Source of the DNA: Vanilla planifolia
Taxonomy: Eukaryota > Streptophyta > Magnoliopsida > Asparagales > Orchidaceae
Assembly: GCA_023846275.1 (NCBI GenBank)
Contig: CM043870.1
Location: 15,104,385 to 15,168,384 of the forward strand
Length of the DNA stretch: 64,000 bases
Reading direction: 5' to 3'
This document shows positions 10,407-23,464 of this stretch, one piece after another. A model generated the notes under the pieces. The model was not told the DNA's origin. It was given only the letters and a program-made list of their open reading frames with translations, and made no database searches. The position numbers and the translations under genes are program-made. How positions within the stretch are numbered: position 1 is the stretch's first letter; each line of letters begins with the position of its first letter.

Positions 10407-12298
10407 TGTGAGGTCACCCTTATGTTTGATTGGTTAAGCCTTAATTATTTGGCCTTCTATTGTAAGAGGCTATTTTTGTGTGAAAAATATTTTCACGAAA
10501 AGAGAAAGATATACATTTTCTACATGGCAAACTACCAGTCTCTAAAGCACTTTGGAGTGTTTAACAAGCTTCAATGACTAAAGAAGCATACATCACCATT
10601 GATAAGGTTTTATTTGACTATGAAATAGAATGTTAGTTTTTGATCTCAAGACACTCTTCATTCATGTGAGTGCGAATCATATTCATGGATCTAAATTGTT
10701 TAACCATCTCCTTAATTTAGTAGATGAATAGGATCAAATTTTTCAATATTTTAATTTTTCTTGGTTCAAATCTGATTAAACCATTCATTCATTTAACATA
10801 ATTATTTTTTTGAATAATGTTTTCTTTGGTAAAATCATACTTTTGTATTTTTGGCAAATTCTATTTTAGGTTAATGGTTAAAATCTTGGTTACAAAAAAA
10901 ATAAATCTATTAAAATTTTCATAATTAAATAAATAAATAAATTTATACCACATGCCAAGATGTGCTTAAATGCAAGAGTGTTAGGCTGAGCATAAGACTT
11001 CTGTATTTTTTCCAAATTCTATGTTAGGTTGATTGTTAAATCTTGATTATATCAAAAAAGAAATTTTATAACAATTTTCATAATTAAATAAAAAAAATAT
11101 TTTTATGTCACATCTAAAGTTGTGCTAAAATACCAAAGTCTCAAGTCGATCTAAAGCACAAGCATATGGTTTAGAAAAATAGTCAAATTCAGAATGGGTC
11201 GACCCATTCCTATTCAAGATGAATTTTTCAACCTTATGAAGAAAGGCATTACATTGATTCTGGAGGAATTTTAAATAAATATAAGTATTCTATAGGTCCA
11301 ACACATATGAAGTTGTAAGGTATGTGTCCACCCAATTAAATCTTGACTACACAAATGGGGAGCTAGTAAATATGAGGATCAAAATTACACCTATGAAATG
11401 CTTATAAAGAGAAAATATGTTCCCTCTCCTACAATATAGGAATATATCTCTTGCACCATTCTCCATCCAAAATCAACTATGTTCAGTACCATTTGATTCA
11501 GCATTTTCAAGTTAACTTAGTGAAGATCTCCTCTACTTTTAAACAATGATCTGAATTAGTCCAGCCATGCATTTGATATATTGATCAAATGGGTAACACT
11601 TCATCCATTATAACTAACTGATCTATTTGATGGTTGTTATCTTGCCTGACTTCATTATCTAACAATTTTTATTTCCACTTTTTGAAATAATCTATCGTTG
11701 ATCCAATTACCCAGAACCCTCTCTTAAAAATCATGTGGTCTAGAATTAATCCCACTTTTATTGTTGAGTAATCGAAAGATTTATAAGTAATCTAGCTTGA
11801 TCGAATGTCCACGATTAAATCCACCTTGATCCAACAATCTAAGACTCATCCACCATTATAGTGTGTGATCAAATAGTTAACATCTACTATTTGCCAATCT
11901 AATGACTCTCATTAATCCCACATAATAGCTAAATAACTAGCAATTATTATGCCATCAAAGTAGCCATTTTAGAAGAATATTTTAAAATCTTTTTAAGCTT
12001 TCTGAATGCCTCTTCTATATTAGCTTTTCACTCATATTATAAGGGCTATGACAAAACATTTTTTATAAATACCTAACCAATGTGAATGAAATGAATAATG
12101 AACATGAATAAGTTCTTAATATCTCAAAATGAATAATGAACATGAAAATTATAAATTATTATATTTGCAAAAAAAGCATTTTATAAATAAAAATTTTTTT
12201 ATGAAAATGTTTTAAAAATAAATTAAATAAAAAATTAGCAAAATAGATTAAAACAATAATTCACCCCGTTCTGTGTGACTCACAATTTTTTTATTTCA
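10407..12298 (+). mobile_element. Solo-LTR-like element, copy L3 (1892 bp, both ends)
   Basis: Both termini are visible: TGTGAGGTCACCC at 10407 and ...TTATTTCA at 12298. ATATG flanks it on both sides (10402-10406 and 12299-12303). Removing the element restores the CATATG-TAC empty-site sequence of neighbouring units. TATAAAG lies at 11403, followed by ttccctctcctacaatatag. A segment of about 165 bp (ctatgttaggttgattgtta through ccacat...gtgc) is present twice in tandem (about 10835-11003 and 11004-11160). About 450 bp of the 3' half are deleted near 12127-12145, with a templated filler at the break. There is no gag-pol frame. The end signature ttcacccc at about 12260 resembles LTR ends of many plant Ty1-copia elements, which is inference. 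Confidence 0.88.
12090..12147 (+). repeat. Short direct repeat at a deletion break in L3
   Basis: The phrase aatgaataatgaacatgaa occurs at about 12090 and again at about 12128, after which the sequence jumps to the LTR 3' tail. This looks like filler copied from nearby during end joining. Confidence 0.6.
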
Positions 12299-12564
12299 AT
12301 ATGTACTTTTTAAAAAACTTATGTTTATGATTTATGTCAAAATACATTCTAATATCAATCTTTTAACTATATAAAATTATTTAAAAAATGACATAAAATC
12401 ATATTTTTAATAACATAGATAATAATATATAAGATTTTATTTTATTAAGTTATTGCTTTTATTAAAAAGAATTTAATTACATAATAAATTTAAATAAGAA
12501 AATATAAATTTATCATAAATATTATATATTAAGCTATGAAATGTTTTAGACATTTACATATTAT

Positions 12565-12935
12565 TAATTGATGGTCTAAAATAGGAGAATAAAGATGAAA
12601 ATAACTATTCTACAAGCGAGAAAGAAAGTCATAGATTGATAAAAAAATAGAGAGGAATATAATAATTGAGATTGAAAGGAGACTATTTTATGAAGAGGAA
12701 AAGAAGAGAGAACATAAATGAAGACAAAGAGAATAAATAAAATAGTTAAAAAGTAAGGAAAATGAGAAAGTAAAGAATAATAAAAAAGAGTTAAAAGCTC
12801 AAGAAAATATAAGAAGGTAGAGAATAAAGAAAAAAAAGGAAAAAAATAATAATACGAGAGAGAAGGATGTGGGAGAACGTGAGAGAAATTAAAATAAAAA
12901 GAAAAATTTGAAAGAAATAATTTAATAAATGATGA
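12565..12935 (-). repeat. GA-rich block of the unit
   Basis: A full block of about 370 bp, slightly longer than average because of extra adenine runs near 12830. Confidence 0.8.
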
Positions 12936-13545
12936 ATCCTAATCATTAAAATAATCTTATTTATTAAATATAAAAATTTATTAATATATAATATTTTATA
13001 ATCATAAAAATAAAAACTATATGAAATTTATTATTATTAAAGAATTAGTATATAAATTTTCAAACATTTTCAATATTAAAATAACATTAATTAATTTTTA
13101 TGTAAAATTATAAAATTAATTAAATAGTAAATAATGTAGTTAATGTAATATAATATCTTTATATGATGTAATGTATGTAATAAATTAAATATTATTTAAC
13201 ATTAAGAATATACTTTTATATTTCTAATAATGTATTATAAAATATTATTATATTTAGGAATTCTATATAATGAATTATAAACTAAATTAATTCTAATTTA
13301 TTATAATTAATATAGGTTTTTTAGCTGTATATTAAAGTAATTTTAAGTTATTATTTCATTGTAATATATGATATGCTACATATGTTATTTTATGTAAACT
13401 TTAAATAATATTATAAAGTTAATGTTAATATTAAGTACTAAAATGGTAATTACAAACTAAAATTTATAAAAAATTAATTTTTAACCTTAACATGTTATTA
13501 AATTAAATTATTGTTCATTAGGAAAGGAATTTTTAGGGAAAATAT

Positions 13546-13656
13546 GTGCAACCCAGGAACTTCTAGAGAGATCACCCAACCCAATATCACTCTTGCCTAA
13601 GCATGCGTAACTTTAGAATTCTAATAAGATCTAGGTAATAATACTAGAGTGGTCAC
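13546..13656 (-). pseudogene. 5S rRNA-like segment 7
   Basis: Full length and one of the better copies. The minus strand has GTGACCACTCTAGTATTATT at the 5' end, AAGTTACGCATGCTTAGGCA, then AGAGTGATATTGGGTTGGGT and a recognisable GTTGCAC end. A T4 run lies immediately downstream. Confidence 0.88.
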
Positions 13657-14007
13657 ATTCAGAAAAATGATAAAAGTATACTTGCATTATTATTGTAATG
13701 AAGATAGTGATCCAATTTCTAAAGTTTTATAAATTATCAACCATATGCACTTTTAAAAAAAGTATGCATATTTATATGTCTATTATAATAAAATATAAAT
13801 ATTTAATTTACCTATAATTAAGAAAAATTTACTTAAACTGTTGTTTTTTATAACAAAAACACTAATACTTAGGTTGTTTTTATTTAATCATTCTTCTAAA
13901 TAAAAAATTAAATTATCTAACAAATTTAAATAATAATATATATATTTGTCATAAATGTTATTTAGTAAACTACATAATTTGAGAGATTTCTTTAATTTTC
14001 CTAAATG

Positions 14008-14350
14008 AAGAGTTGCAAAAGAGATAATAGAGATGAAGATAACAATTTTATTAGAGAGAGAAATACACTAATTAATAAGAGAAAAAAAAAGAAAATTATA
14101 ATAGAGAGTGATGGGAGATGATTTAATGAGAACAAAAAATAGACAACATCAGGGAGATAAAGAGAATAAATAAATAACTAAAAGAGAGAAAATGAGAAAT
14201 TAGTAAAAGAAAAAAAGAAAAGCCAAAAAGTATCTAAGAAGATAGAGACTAAGATGACAAATCAAATAATAACAATAAGAGAGAAAAGAAAGTGAATGAA
14301 TATGAGTAATAATTAGATAAATATAAAAAGTGAGTGAAATAATTAAGTAC
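14008..14350 (-). repeat. GA-rich block of the unit
   Basis: A full block. The centre holds gaaaaaaagaaaagccaaaaa, where other units read gagagaggccaagaag. Confidence 0.8.
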
Positions 14351-14983
14351 AAGTTAAATCTTAAATATTAAACTTAAAATATTTTTTAAATCTAACATGT
14401 TAGACATAAAAAATATTGAATAATAATAAATATGAAAATAGTTTGAGATTTATTATTATTTTACAATAAAGTAAATAATTAAAGAATATTTTGGCTTTTT
14501 ATTAAATATTATTTTTCTCATATATTAATTAAAAATTCAATTAAGTAATAAAAAAATATAATTGCTCAAGTATATTTTCTCTTTATGAGTAATATATAAA
14601 ATAAATGTAAATAATATTTAACAATAATGATATAATTTTAGATTTCTATTATTCTATTATATTACATTACTATATTCCAAAAGATATGTAGACATCATGT
14701 ATATGTTATTATAAACATTAATTAATTCTAACTTATTATTATTGATATATTTTGTTTTTCTAAAAAATAAACTATGTTAAAGTTGTTATTTCATTAAATA
14801 ATATGATGTTTCATATTTATTATTATATGAAATTGATAATAATAATAATATTTTATTATTAATAATTATTTACTAAAATACTTGTTATAAACTATCAATT
14901 ATTATAATTTAAAATCTTTAACATTAACATGTCACTAAAATTAGGTGTTGTACATTAGAAAAAGAATTACTAAGAAGCATTAA

Positions 14984-15093
14984 TGTAACATAGATTCTTC
15001 TTAGTGGTGACCCATCCCAATGCTACACTCGCTTGTGCATCCTTAACTTTGTGTCTCTAATGACATTTAATGTAACAATGTTGGCATGGTCAC
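14984..15093 (-). pseudogene. 5S rRNA-like segment 8
   Basis: Full length. On the minus strand box C (GATGGGTCACCACTAAGAAG) is close to plant 5S. GCGAGTGTAGCATTGGGATG keeps a CG. The middle (AAGTTAAGGATGCACAAGCG) is more altered, and ACCATGCCAACATTGTTACA marks the 5' end. Confidence 0.87.
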
Positions 15094-15434
15094 AATTGAA
15101 TGCAAAAAATCATGGTCATGTGATTATTATTGTATTGATAATGAACCATTTCTAAAATTTAAAAAGTTATCAAGCACTTGTAATTTTAAAAAATGCTTAT
15201 TATATACATGTAAAAATATATTTTAATGTCAATATTTTTTAAGAAAATTTAAAAAAATTACATAAACATTAATATTTTTAATCTCAAAGATATTAAATAA
15301 TAAGGTTTTCTTAATTATGTTATCATTTTATAAATAAATAATTAAAATATAAATTATAAAATATATATTTTTAAAAAATATTATATATATTAAATTATGC
15401 AACATGAGAGAATTCCTAAATATTATAAATTAAT

Positions 15435-15785
15435 GGGTGCCAAACTGAAGATAATTGTAATAGAAGTAACTATTAAGTTGAAGAGATAGAAAGTCAATAA
15501 TTGATAAAGCTAGATAGAGAAGAAAATAATTGTAAACAGAGATGAGAGCACCCTTAATGAAGAGAAAAAGAAAAAAGAAAACATATAGCAGTTACAAATA
15601 ATAAATAAATTAAAAAAGAGAGAAAAATGAGATAGTAGAGAAGGATAGAAGAGAGAGAAGCCAAGAAATATACTAGTAGATAGAAAGTAAGGAGAAAAAT
15701 AGAGACTAATAACAAAATAATAAAATGTGAAAATATTAGAGACATTTAGATAAAGAGAAAAAGTCAAAAGAATGATTAAATAATA
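15435..15785 (-). repeat. GA-rich block of the unit
   Basis: Two overlapping spurious frames (15510-15767 and 15554-15745) occupy the complementary CT-rich strand in different phases. This argues for composition and against coding. Confidence 0.8.
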
Positions 15786-16407
15786 GTTTAATCCTAATAA
15801 TTAAACTTAAAATATTGATCAAATACATCACTTTAATAATATATAATATTTAAAAAATTAGAAAATCTTTAAAAAAATACATGGTTTATTACTATTTTTT
15901 AATATATAAAGTATTTAAATAATATTTTAATATTAATATTGTATCATTTTATTAAAACTTAAATTTAAAATTTAAATAAGTAATAAATAATATAATTATT
16001 CTAATACATCATCATTATAATAAGTATCACAAATAATAAAAGCAAATAATATTTAACAATAATAACAAATTTTTATGATCTTAACATATTATAATATATA
16101 TTATTATATTAAAAAAAATTTATACACATGTATATATTATTAAAAATATAAATTATTTTTAATTTATTATAATTAATATAGACTATTTTTGTCAACATTA
16201 AATAATATTAAAGTTATTATTTTGTTATATCACATGGTGTGCCATATTTATTATTGAATAACATTAACAATAATGATATAAAGTAGTTATTAACAATTAA
16301 TTACTAAAACCATAATTATAAACTATCATTTATAATATTTTAATTTTTAATATTAATTTGTTATTAAAATAAAATGACACTTATTAGAAAATTGAATATG
16401 AAAAGTT

Positions 16408-16520
16408 GTTAACAGCATAGGGACTTGTTAAAAGGTTAATCATCTTAAACGACTCTAACCCAAGTAAGCTTAACTTTGTTATTCATTTGAGATCTAGTCC
16501 CATAATTGTTATGTGGTTGC
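16408..16520 (-). pseudogene. 5S rRNA-like segment 9
   Basis: Full length but diverged. GGACTAGATCTCAAATGAAT is followed by AAAGTTAAGCTTACTTGGGT, then TAGAGTCGTTTAAGATGATT. Box C is largely lost. Confidence 0.8.
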
Positions 16521-16884
16521 ACATGCATACTATAGATAAAGAATCATTATTGTTTGATTATTGTGTTAATGATATTGAATAATTTCTTGAATTTTCAAAA
16601 CTATCAAACATATGCAATTTTAAAAACAACTTTATGCTTTTATATATGTCATCATATATTTAATATCAATATTTTATTATATAAAATTATAAAAAATATA
16701 TATATAAATAATTTTTTGTTAATGTAAACACTAATACATATGATTTTCTCCCACTATGTTATCATTTTTATAATTAAAAACTTAAATTATGAAATAAATA
16801 GAAGTAATAAAATATATATTTATCATAAATATTATATTCTAAACTATACAAAATGAGAGATTTTTTAAATAATGTTAATTGATT

Positions 16885-17195
16885 TGCTCAAAAAGAGATA
16901 TTAGAGATGAAGATAATTATTTGATGAGAGAGAAAATTTCACAAATTGATAAGAAAGGAAAATATTAATAGAGATTGATGAGAAGTGATTTAATAAGGAA
17001 AAGAAAAGAAGGTGAACTTAAATAACACAAGAAGAATAAATAAAAAAGTGAACGAGACAAAAGAAATAATGGAGTAAGATACTATAGTCAATGAAGAGAC
17101 AAAAAACCAAATCATGGAAAGGGAGAGTAGCAAGTGAGAAAATGTGAGACAAATAGAGATAAAGAGAAAAAAAATAAGAGAAATAATTGAAAAAA
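16885..17195 (-). repeat. GA-rich block of the unit
   Basis: Shorter than average. Part of the centre is missing (about 17020-17110), and the non-coding frame 17018-17212 lies on the complement. Confidence 0.75.
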
Positions 17196-17734
17196 ATTAA
17201 TATTAATAACAAAATATAAAATATTTAATATCTTTAAGAAGTTAATCATATATAATATTTCATAATAATTGAATTTAAAAATTATTTAAGGTTGATTCTT
17301 TTTTGAGAATATTATAAATATTTAAAGAATTTTTTTAAATTAAAGTTATATTATTTTGTTATAGTTAATTTTAAAAAAGTTAATTAAATAAAAAATAAAA
17401 TAATTATTGTAATTTATTTTCTTTATATGACATAGTATAGATTATAAAGAAAATAAATATTTAAATTGAATAATATAATTCTCAATTTTAACAATCTATA
17501 ATATAATATTACTAAATCTAAAAAATTTTATATGTAATATATATATGCTTTTAGAAACATAAATTAATTTTTATTATATTATGATTAATATATGTTTTTT
17601 ATTTTATCTTATTGTATACAAAAGTATTTATTTTATCATATCATATTTTATGTCATATTTATTGTTGTATGAAATTGGCAATAATACTATTAAATTAGTT
17701 TTAATAATTAATAACTATAATGTTAATTGTATAC

Positions 17735-17772
17735 TTGTTTATAGATAATTAAGAAAAGCAATATTTAAACTA
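17735..17772. other. Junction where a 5S segment is deleted
   Basis: Pre-5S spacer (taattgtatacttgtttata) runs into post-5S spacer (aaactattacttttacgacc) with the 5S and its flanks missing. The unit is therefore shorter than its neighbours. Confidence 0.6.
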
Positions 17773-17944
17773 TTACTTTTACGACCTAAATATTAACACA
17801 AAAGATTTACTTCAATTATTTAGCCATTTTTATAAATTTAAAAAATTTAAATTAAGTAAATAATATAAATTATAAAGTATGTATTTACCATATATATTAT
17901 AAGTTAAACTACACAAAATTAGGGATTTCTTTAATATTGTTAAT

Positions 17945-18295
17945 CAATGAGCTTAAAAGAGTTCATAGTGATCAAAGATAAATAATTTATAAAAGATTGA
18001 TAATACATAGATTGATAAGAGAAAAATAAATAACAAAATAGTAATAGATAGAGATGAGAGATGATTTAAAGAAGAGATTAAAATGAGAGAACATAAAGGA
18101 GAAGGAGAGAATAAATAAATAAGTGAAGGAGAGAGAGAAATGGAAAAATAGATAAGGATAAGGAAGAGGTAAAAGCTAAGAAGAATATGAGAAAATAGAG
18201 AACAAAGAAACAAATAAAAGAATGATAGTAGGGGAGGGAAGGAATTGAGAGAATATGGCGATAATGAGATAAAGAAAAAAGTAAGAAAAATAGAT
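17945..18295 (-). repeat. GA-rich block of the unit
   Basis: A full block with clear gagagatgatttaaagaaga and gagagagaaatgg phrases. The spurious frame 17953-18213 lies on the complement. Confidence 0.82.
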
Positions 18296-18639
18296 TATCT
18301 TTAACAAAATACTTTTACTTTTAATTTAGTATTATTTTTTTAATAAATTAATTAAAAAGTTAATTAAATTACAAAAAAATATAATTATTCTATTAGATTA
18401 TCTATATGTAATGCAATATAGATAATAAATATTAATAATATTTAATATTCATTATATAATTTTAGATTTCAAATATTAAATAATTTAATATTATTATATT
18501 TAATAATTTTCTTTTAATAAAACATATTTAAGATTATAAACATAAATTAATTCAAATTTATTATAATATATATTCTTTTACTTAATATTAAATTTTATTA
18601 AAGTTGTTATATTATTATTTCATATGTTATGCCTTATTT

Positions 18640-18652
18640 ATTATCAAGCAAA
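18640..18652. other. Junction where a 5S segment and adjoining spacer are deleted
   Basis: Pre-5S spacer (catatgttatgccttattta) is fused at about 18645 directly to the inside of a GA block (aaggagagaaaaataagaaa). About 0.7 kb of the normal unit is lost. Confidence 0.65.
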
Positions 18653-18825
18653 AAGGAGAGAAAAATAAGAAAGTGAAGAAGGATAGGAGCAAAAGGAAAA
18701 GAAGAATATATGAAAAGAGAATGAAGAGATAGATAAAAGAATAAGAATAAGAGAGAGATAGAAGTAAAAGAATAAGAAAGACATTAAAATAATGTAAAAA
18801 ATGAGAGTAATAATTAAATAAAAAA
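18648..18825 (-). repeat. GA-rich block, 5'-truncated
   Basis: Only the second half of the block remains (agtgaagaaggataggagc onward), a product of the deletion at its left edge. Confidence 0.75.
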
Positions 18826-19403
18826 TAAATCATAAAAATTAAAACAATAATAATTTTTTTCATATTATAAATCAATAATTAATAATATTTAACAATAATA
18901 AAATATAAATATATTATGAGATTATTATTTTTAAGAGTATTACTAATAGTTTAATAATATTTTAACTATTAATTTAATACTATTTTCTTTATACATAAAA
19001 TTAAATAAGTTAACTAAATTATGAATAATATAATTACTTTAATATAATATCTAATTATGACTAAATATAGATAATAAATAGAAATAATATTTGACATTAT
19101 ATTTAACTTTATACAAATCATGTACGTACTATTACAAAATTACAAAAATTATAATTTATTACAATAGATATATGTTATTTTATTCAACATCAAATAATAT
19201 TAAAGTTTTTATTTTGTTATATAATATGATGTACCTTTTTATTGTCATATACAATTCACAAAACTATTACAAAGTTATTGATAACAAATAATTACAAAAA
19301 TGATAATTATAAACTATTATTTATAATAACTAAATATTTTAACATTAAAATGTTATTAAAATAAATTGTCATTCATTAGAATAAGGAATATGAAAAAATA
19401 TTT

Positions 19404-19512
19404 GTAATACTAACACTTTTGAAGAAGTCAGTGCTCCCAATACAGCTCTCAACTAAGAAGGGTAAACATTATTATTCTAATGAGATCTAATGGCATAATG
19501 CTCATGAGTTTG
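19404..19512 (-). pseudogene. 5S rRNA-like segment 10
   Basis: Full length but one of the most decayed. AGATCTCATTAGAATAATAA and GAGAGCTGTATTGGGAGCAC are the alignable parts, and the box A region is scrambled. Confidence 0.7.
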
Positions 19513-19771
19513 CATAAATATATAATAGACAAAAAGTTATAGTATTGTCATTATTGTGTTTAAGGCAATGAATCATTTAAAAAATATTATTTTTATGATG
19601 TATTTCATAATATATTATAATATTAATATTTTATTTATATAGAATTAATAAAACATTACATAAATTATGATTATTTTAATTATGTAGACACTAATATATA
19701 TGATTTTATTCCATTATGTTATCTTTTTCATACATAAAAAATTAAGTTATTCCTTAGGAGAGATAAATAAT

Positions 19772-20130
19772 AGCTTTAAGAAAGAGATAATGGACATAAA
19801 AGTAATTATATTATAAGAGAGAAAGTAACTGATTGATAGTAGTAAAATAGAGAGTAAAATAATAATAGAGATTGATGAGAGAATTTTTTATAAAGATAAA
19901 AGGAATAGAGAGAACACACAGGAGATAAAGAGAATAAATTAAAAAAGTGAAGAAAATAGAGAATTTAGAAGGTATTGAATAATAAAAGAGAGTTAGAGAC
20001 CCAGAAAAATATAAGGAGATAAAGATTGATGACAAAAATAAGAGAATGATAATAGTTATTGGAAACAAGGAGAATTTGTTGAATAATGAGATAAATAAAA
20101 AAAGCGAGAAATAAATAGATAAAAGTTAAA
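19772..20130 (-). repeat. GA-rich block of the unit
   Basis: A full block. The complement carries the non-coding frame 19811-20068. Confidence 0.8.
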
Positions 20131-20756
20131 TATTAGTTATAAAAATTATAATATTTATTAAATATAATATATTAATCTAATATAATATTTTGAAATAATT
20201 AAATGTTAAAAATATTTAAGGTATTTTAGTATTATAATATATTACAAATATTTGAAGCATATTTTTACTACTATTATTATAATATTTTATAATACATAAA
20301 ATTTATAAAATTATTAAATAATAAATAATATTTTTATTATAATATATTATCTTTCTAATACATAATATAGATAATAAATACAAATAATATTTAACATCAT
20401 ATATATAATTTTATATTTCTCATATTCCATAATATAATATCGTAATAGTTAAAATAATTCTATACAAAGTATATATGTATGCTATTATAAACATAAATTA
20501 ATTTTAATTCACTATAATTTAAATAAGAAAATTTTCTCAATATTAGAAGATCTTAAATTTATTTTTTAAAATATTTTAACATGTGCCATATTTAATATTA
20601 TATAAAATTGATAATAATATTATAAAGTAATTATTATTAATTAGCTACTAAAATGAAATTGTAAACTATCATTTATAATAATTTAATTTTTTTAACATTA
20701 ACTTGTTATTAAAATAATTGTCATTGAATAGATAAAAAATTATTGTGAAAAACTAT

Positions 20757-20868
20757 TTACAACAAAGGGATTTCTTAAGAAGTCACCTTCATAATATGAC
20801 TGTCATGCAAGCTTGTGTAACCTTGAGTTCTAATAAGTTCAAGTGCTATAATGTTTGTGTGCTAACAC
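20757..20868 (-). pseudogene. 5S rRNA-like segment 11
   Basis: Full length. The minus strand shows GTTAGCACACAAACATTATA, then AAGGTTACACAAGCTTGCAT and a weak box C. An 84-codon open frame across it (20745-20999) has no recognisable protein character and is explained by the repeat. Confidence 0.78.
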
Positions 20869-21229
20869 AAGCATACAAAAGAAAAAAATCTTATTTGTGT
20901 GATTATTGTCTTGGAGATAAAGAACTATTTTCTATAATTTTTCTAAATTACCAAACATATGCTCTTTTAGATGATCTTATGCTTATATTTATGTCATAAT
21001 ATATTCTAATATCAATATTTTTTTATATAAAATTAACAAAAAATAAGATAAATATTTTTTGTTTGTAACATAAACATTAATACATAAGATTTTGTTTCAT
21101 TATATTATCATTCGTATAAATAAAAAATTAAATTATGTAAAAAATATAAATAATAAAATATACATTTATAATAGTATTATAAATAAAGCTATAAAAAATG
21201 AAAACTTTCTTTGATATTATTAATTGATT

Positions 21230-21575
21230 GGCTAAAAGAAGATAATGGAGATGGAGATTACTAGTCCATAAGAGAGCAAGAATCACAAACAAATAAGTGA
21301 AAAATAGAGAAGAAAATAGTAATAGAGAGAGACGAGATATAATTTAATGAAGAAGAAAAGAAATGAGAGAATATAAAAGAGATATGAATAATAAATAAAT
21401 AAGTGAAAAAGAGAGAAAATATAAATTATAAAAGGATAGAGGAGAACAAGAGGCCAAGAACAACATTAGGTGATAGAGAATGAAGCTATAAATAAAATAA
21501 TGATATAAGGGAGAAAAGGAAGAGAATGTGAGAGTCATTATGATAAAGAGAAAAATGCTAGAGAAATAATTAAAT
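21230..21575 (-). repeat. GA-rich block of the unit
   Basis: A full block with aagagagcaagaatcacaaa at the left and gagagtcattatgataaag at the right. Confidence 0.8.
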
Positions 21576-22117
21576 AAAAGTTAAATCTTAAAGTTAAACT
21601 TAAAATGTTTTTAAATATTATAAGTTAGTAACAAAGAATATGTTGTAATAATTAAATACAAATAATACTTTTGGGTTATTGATACTTTTGAATATTAAAA
21701 AATATTTAACAATATTTTCACTATTACTTTAAATTATTTTATTCATAATGGTAATATAAAAAGTTAATTAAATAAGAAATAAAATAATTATTCTAATACA
21801 TTATCATTATATGACATAATATAAATAATAAATATAAATTATATTTTGTATTAATGATGTAATTTTTGAATTAAAACATTTGATAACATAATAACACTAT
21901 ATTATATTAAAAACTTCTATACACAAAATTTATATATTATTATAAATATAAATTAATTCATATTTATTGTAATTTATATAAGATAATTTGGTCAACATAA
22001 AACTAAATTAAACCTATTATTTTATTATATCATATGATCTTATATATTAGTTACTATATGAAGTTGATAATAATATTATAAAATGATTCTTAATTATTAA
22101 TTAAAAATGGTAATTAT

Positions 22118-22136
22118 AAATAATAAAAATATATAT
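22118..22136. other. Junction where a 5S segment is deleted
   Basis: Pre-5S spacer (ggtaattataaataataaaa) joins spacer that normally precedes the next GA block (tatatattaaattttataca). About 0.5 kb, including the 5S, is missing. Confidence 0.6.
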
Positions 22137-22194
22137 TAAATTTTATACATTAAATAATATAACAATTGAGATTTCTTTAATAATATAAATTAAT

Positions 22195-22550
22195 GGGCTC
22201 AAGAAGACATACTAGAGAAAGAGATTCATATTCTATAAGAGAGAAAAGGGTACAAATTGATAAGAAAAAAAATAAATAATAAAATAGAAATAAAGAGAGA
22301 TGAGAGATGACTTAATGAAGAGAAAAAGAAAGGAGAGAAATAAAAGGGATAGAGAAAATAAATAAATAATTGAAAGATAGAGAAATGCAAAAGTAGATAA
22401 GGATAAAAAATAGAGAGAAGCCACGAAAAATATAAGGAGATAAAGAAAAATAGGAAAACAAAAGATTGATAATAAGGGAGAGAAGAATATGAGAAGATAT
22501 GAGCAACATTGAGATAAGTAGAAAAAATTTACGAATAATAAAATAGAAGT
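22195..22550 (-). repeat. GA-rich block of the unit
   Basis: A full block. Two overlapping spurious frames (22233-22424 and 22312-22509) lie on the complement. Confidence 0.8.
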
Positions 22551-23167
22551 TAATTATTAAAAATTCAATTTGAAATATCTTCTAAATATAATAAGTTAAT
22601 CATATATAACATTTAATAGTAATGTAATTAAAAAGTATTTTATGTATCTTATTATTTTTTATTATTGGAAATATATAACGAATATTGAGGTTTTTAATTT
22701 TATAAATATTATTTTCTTAAATTTAAAAAACCTGACCACAGTGTAAATAATATACTTATTCTATTGTACTATCTTCATATGATGTAATATTGATATTAAA
22801 TATAAATAAGAGTTTACATTGATGATATAATTTTAGATTAATATTCTATTACATAATATTTCTATAATTTAAAAAATTATATACACAACATATATATTAT
22901 TAAAAGAATAAATTAATTCTAATTTATTATAGTTGACATATTTTATTTGGCTCAATATTAAATTATATTAAATTTATTAGTTTATTATGTCATATGATAT
23001 CTCTTCTTTATTATTTATAAAATTGACAATAATATTATAATGTCATTTTTAATAATTAATTACTAAAATGCTAATTATTAACTATCATTTATAGTAATTT
23101 ATTTTTTAAATATTAACATTGTAAAATAAATTATTATTCAAGATAAAAAAATTGATATGAAAGACAA

Positions 23168-23270
23168 GTGCAAATAAGGGTCCTTTTAAGTAGTCACCGA
23201 TTGCAATGCTACTCTAGTGTAAGCTTCCTTAACTTTGAGGCTTTAATCAAATCTAATGTTAAAATGCTTA
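23168..23270 (-). pseudogene. 5S rRNA-like segment 12 (5' end lost)
   Basis: On the minus strand AGTTAAGGAAGCTTACACTA and GAGTAGCATTGCAATCGGTG are clear. The gene's first dozen bases (GTGTGACCACACC) are replaced by a direct jump to distant spacer at about 23270. Confidence 0.75.
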
Positions 23271-23464
23271 TCTTCAAAAAATATTACATAAACTATTATT
23301 TTTAATAGCTTGTAGATTAGTACATATGTGTTTTTATCAATATCTTATTATTCTTATAAATAGGAAATTAAGTTATCTTCTAAATATGAAAAATAAAATA
23401 TATTTTTATTGTTAATATTATATATGAAAGTATAAAATATAATAGATTTTTAAAATATTACTAA

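Noticed and set aside
10407-12298. Complete LTR retrotransposon or Cassandra-type TRIM
   Set aside because: There is no second LTR in direct repeat, no primer-binding site and no internal domain. The 5S lies outside the TG...CA element and not within it.
20745-20999. Open frame of 84 codons with several Cys residues
   Set aside because: It covers a 5S-like segment and its flanks. The same region is closed by stops in sister units.
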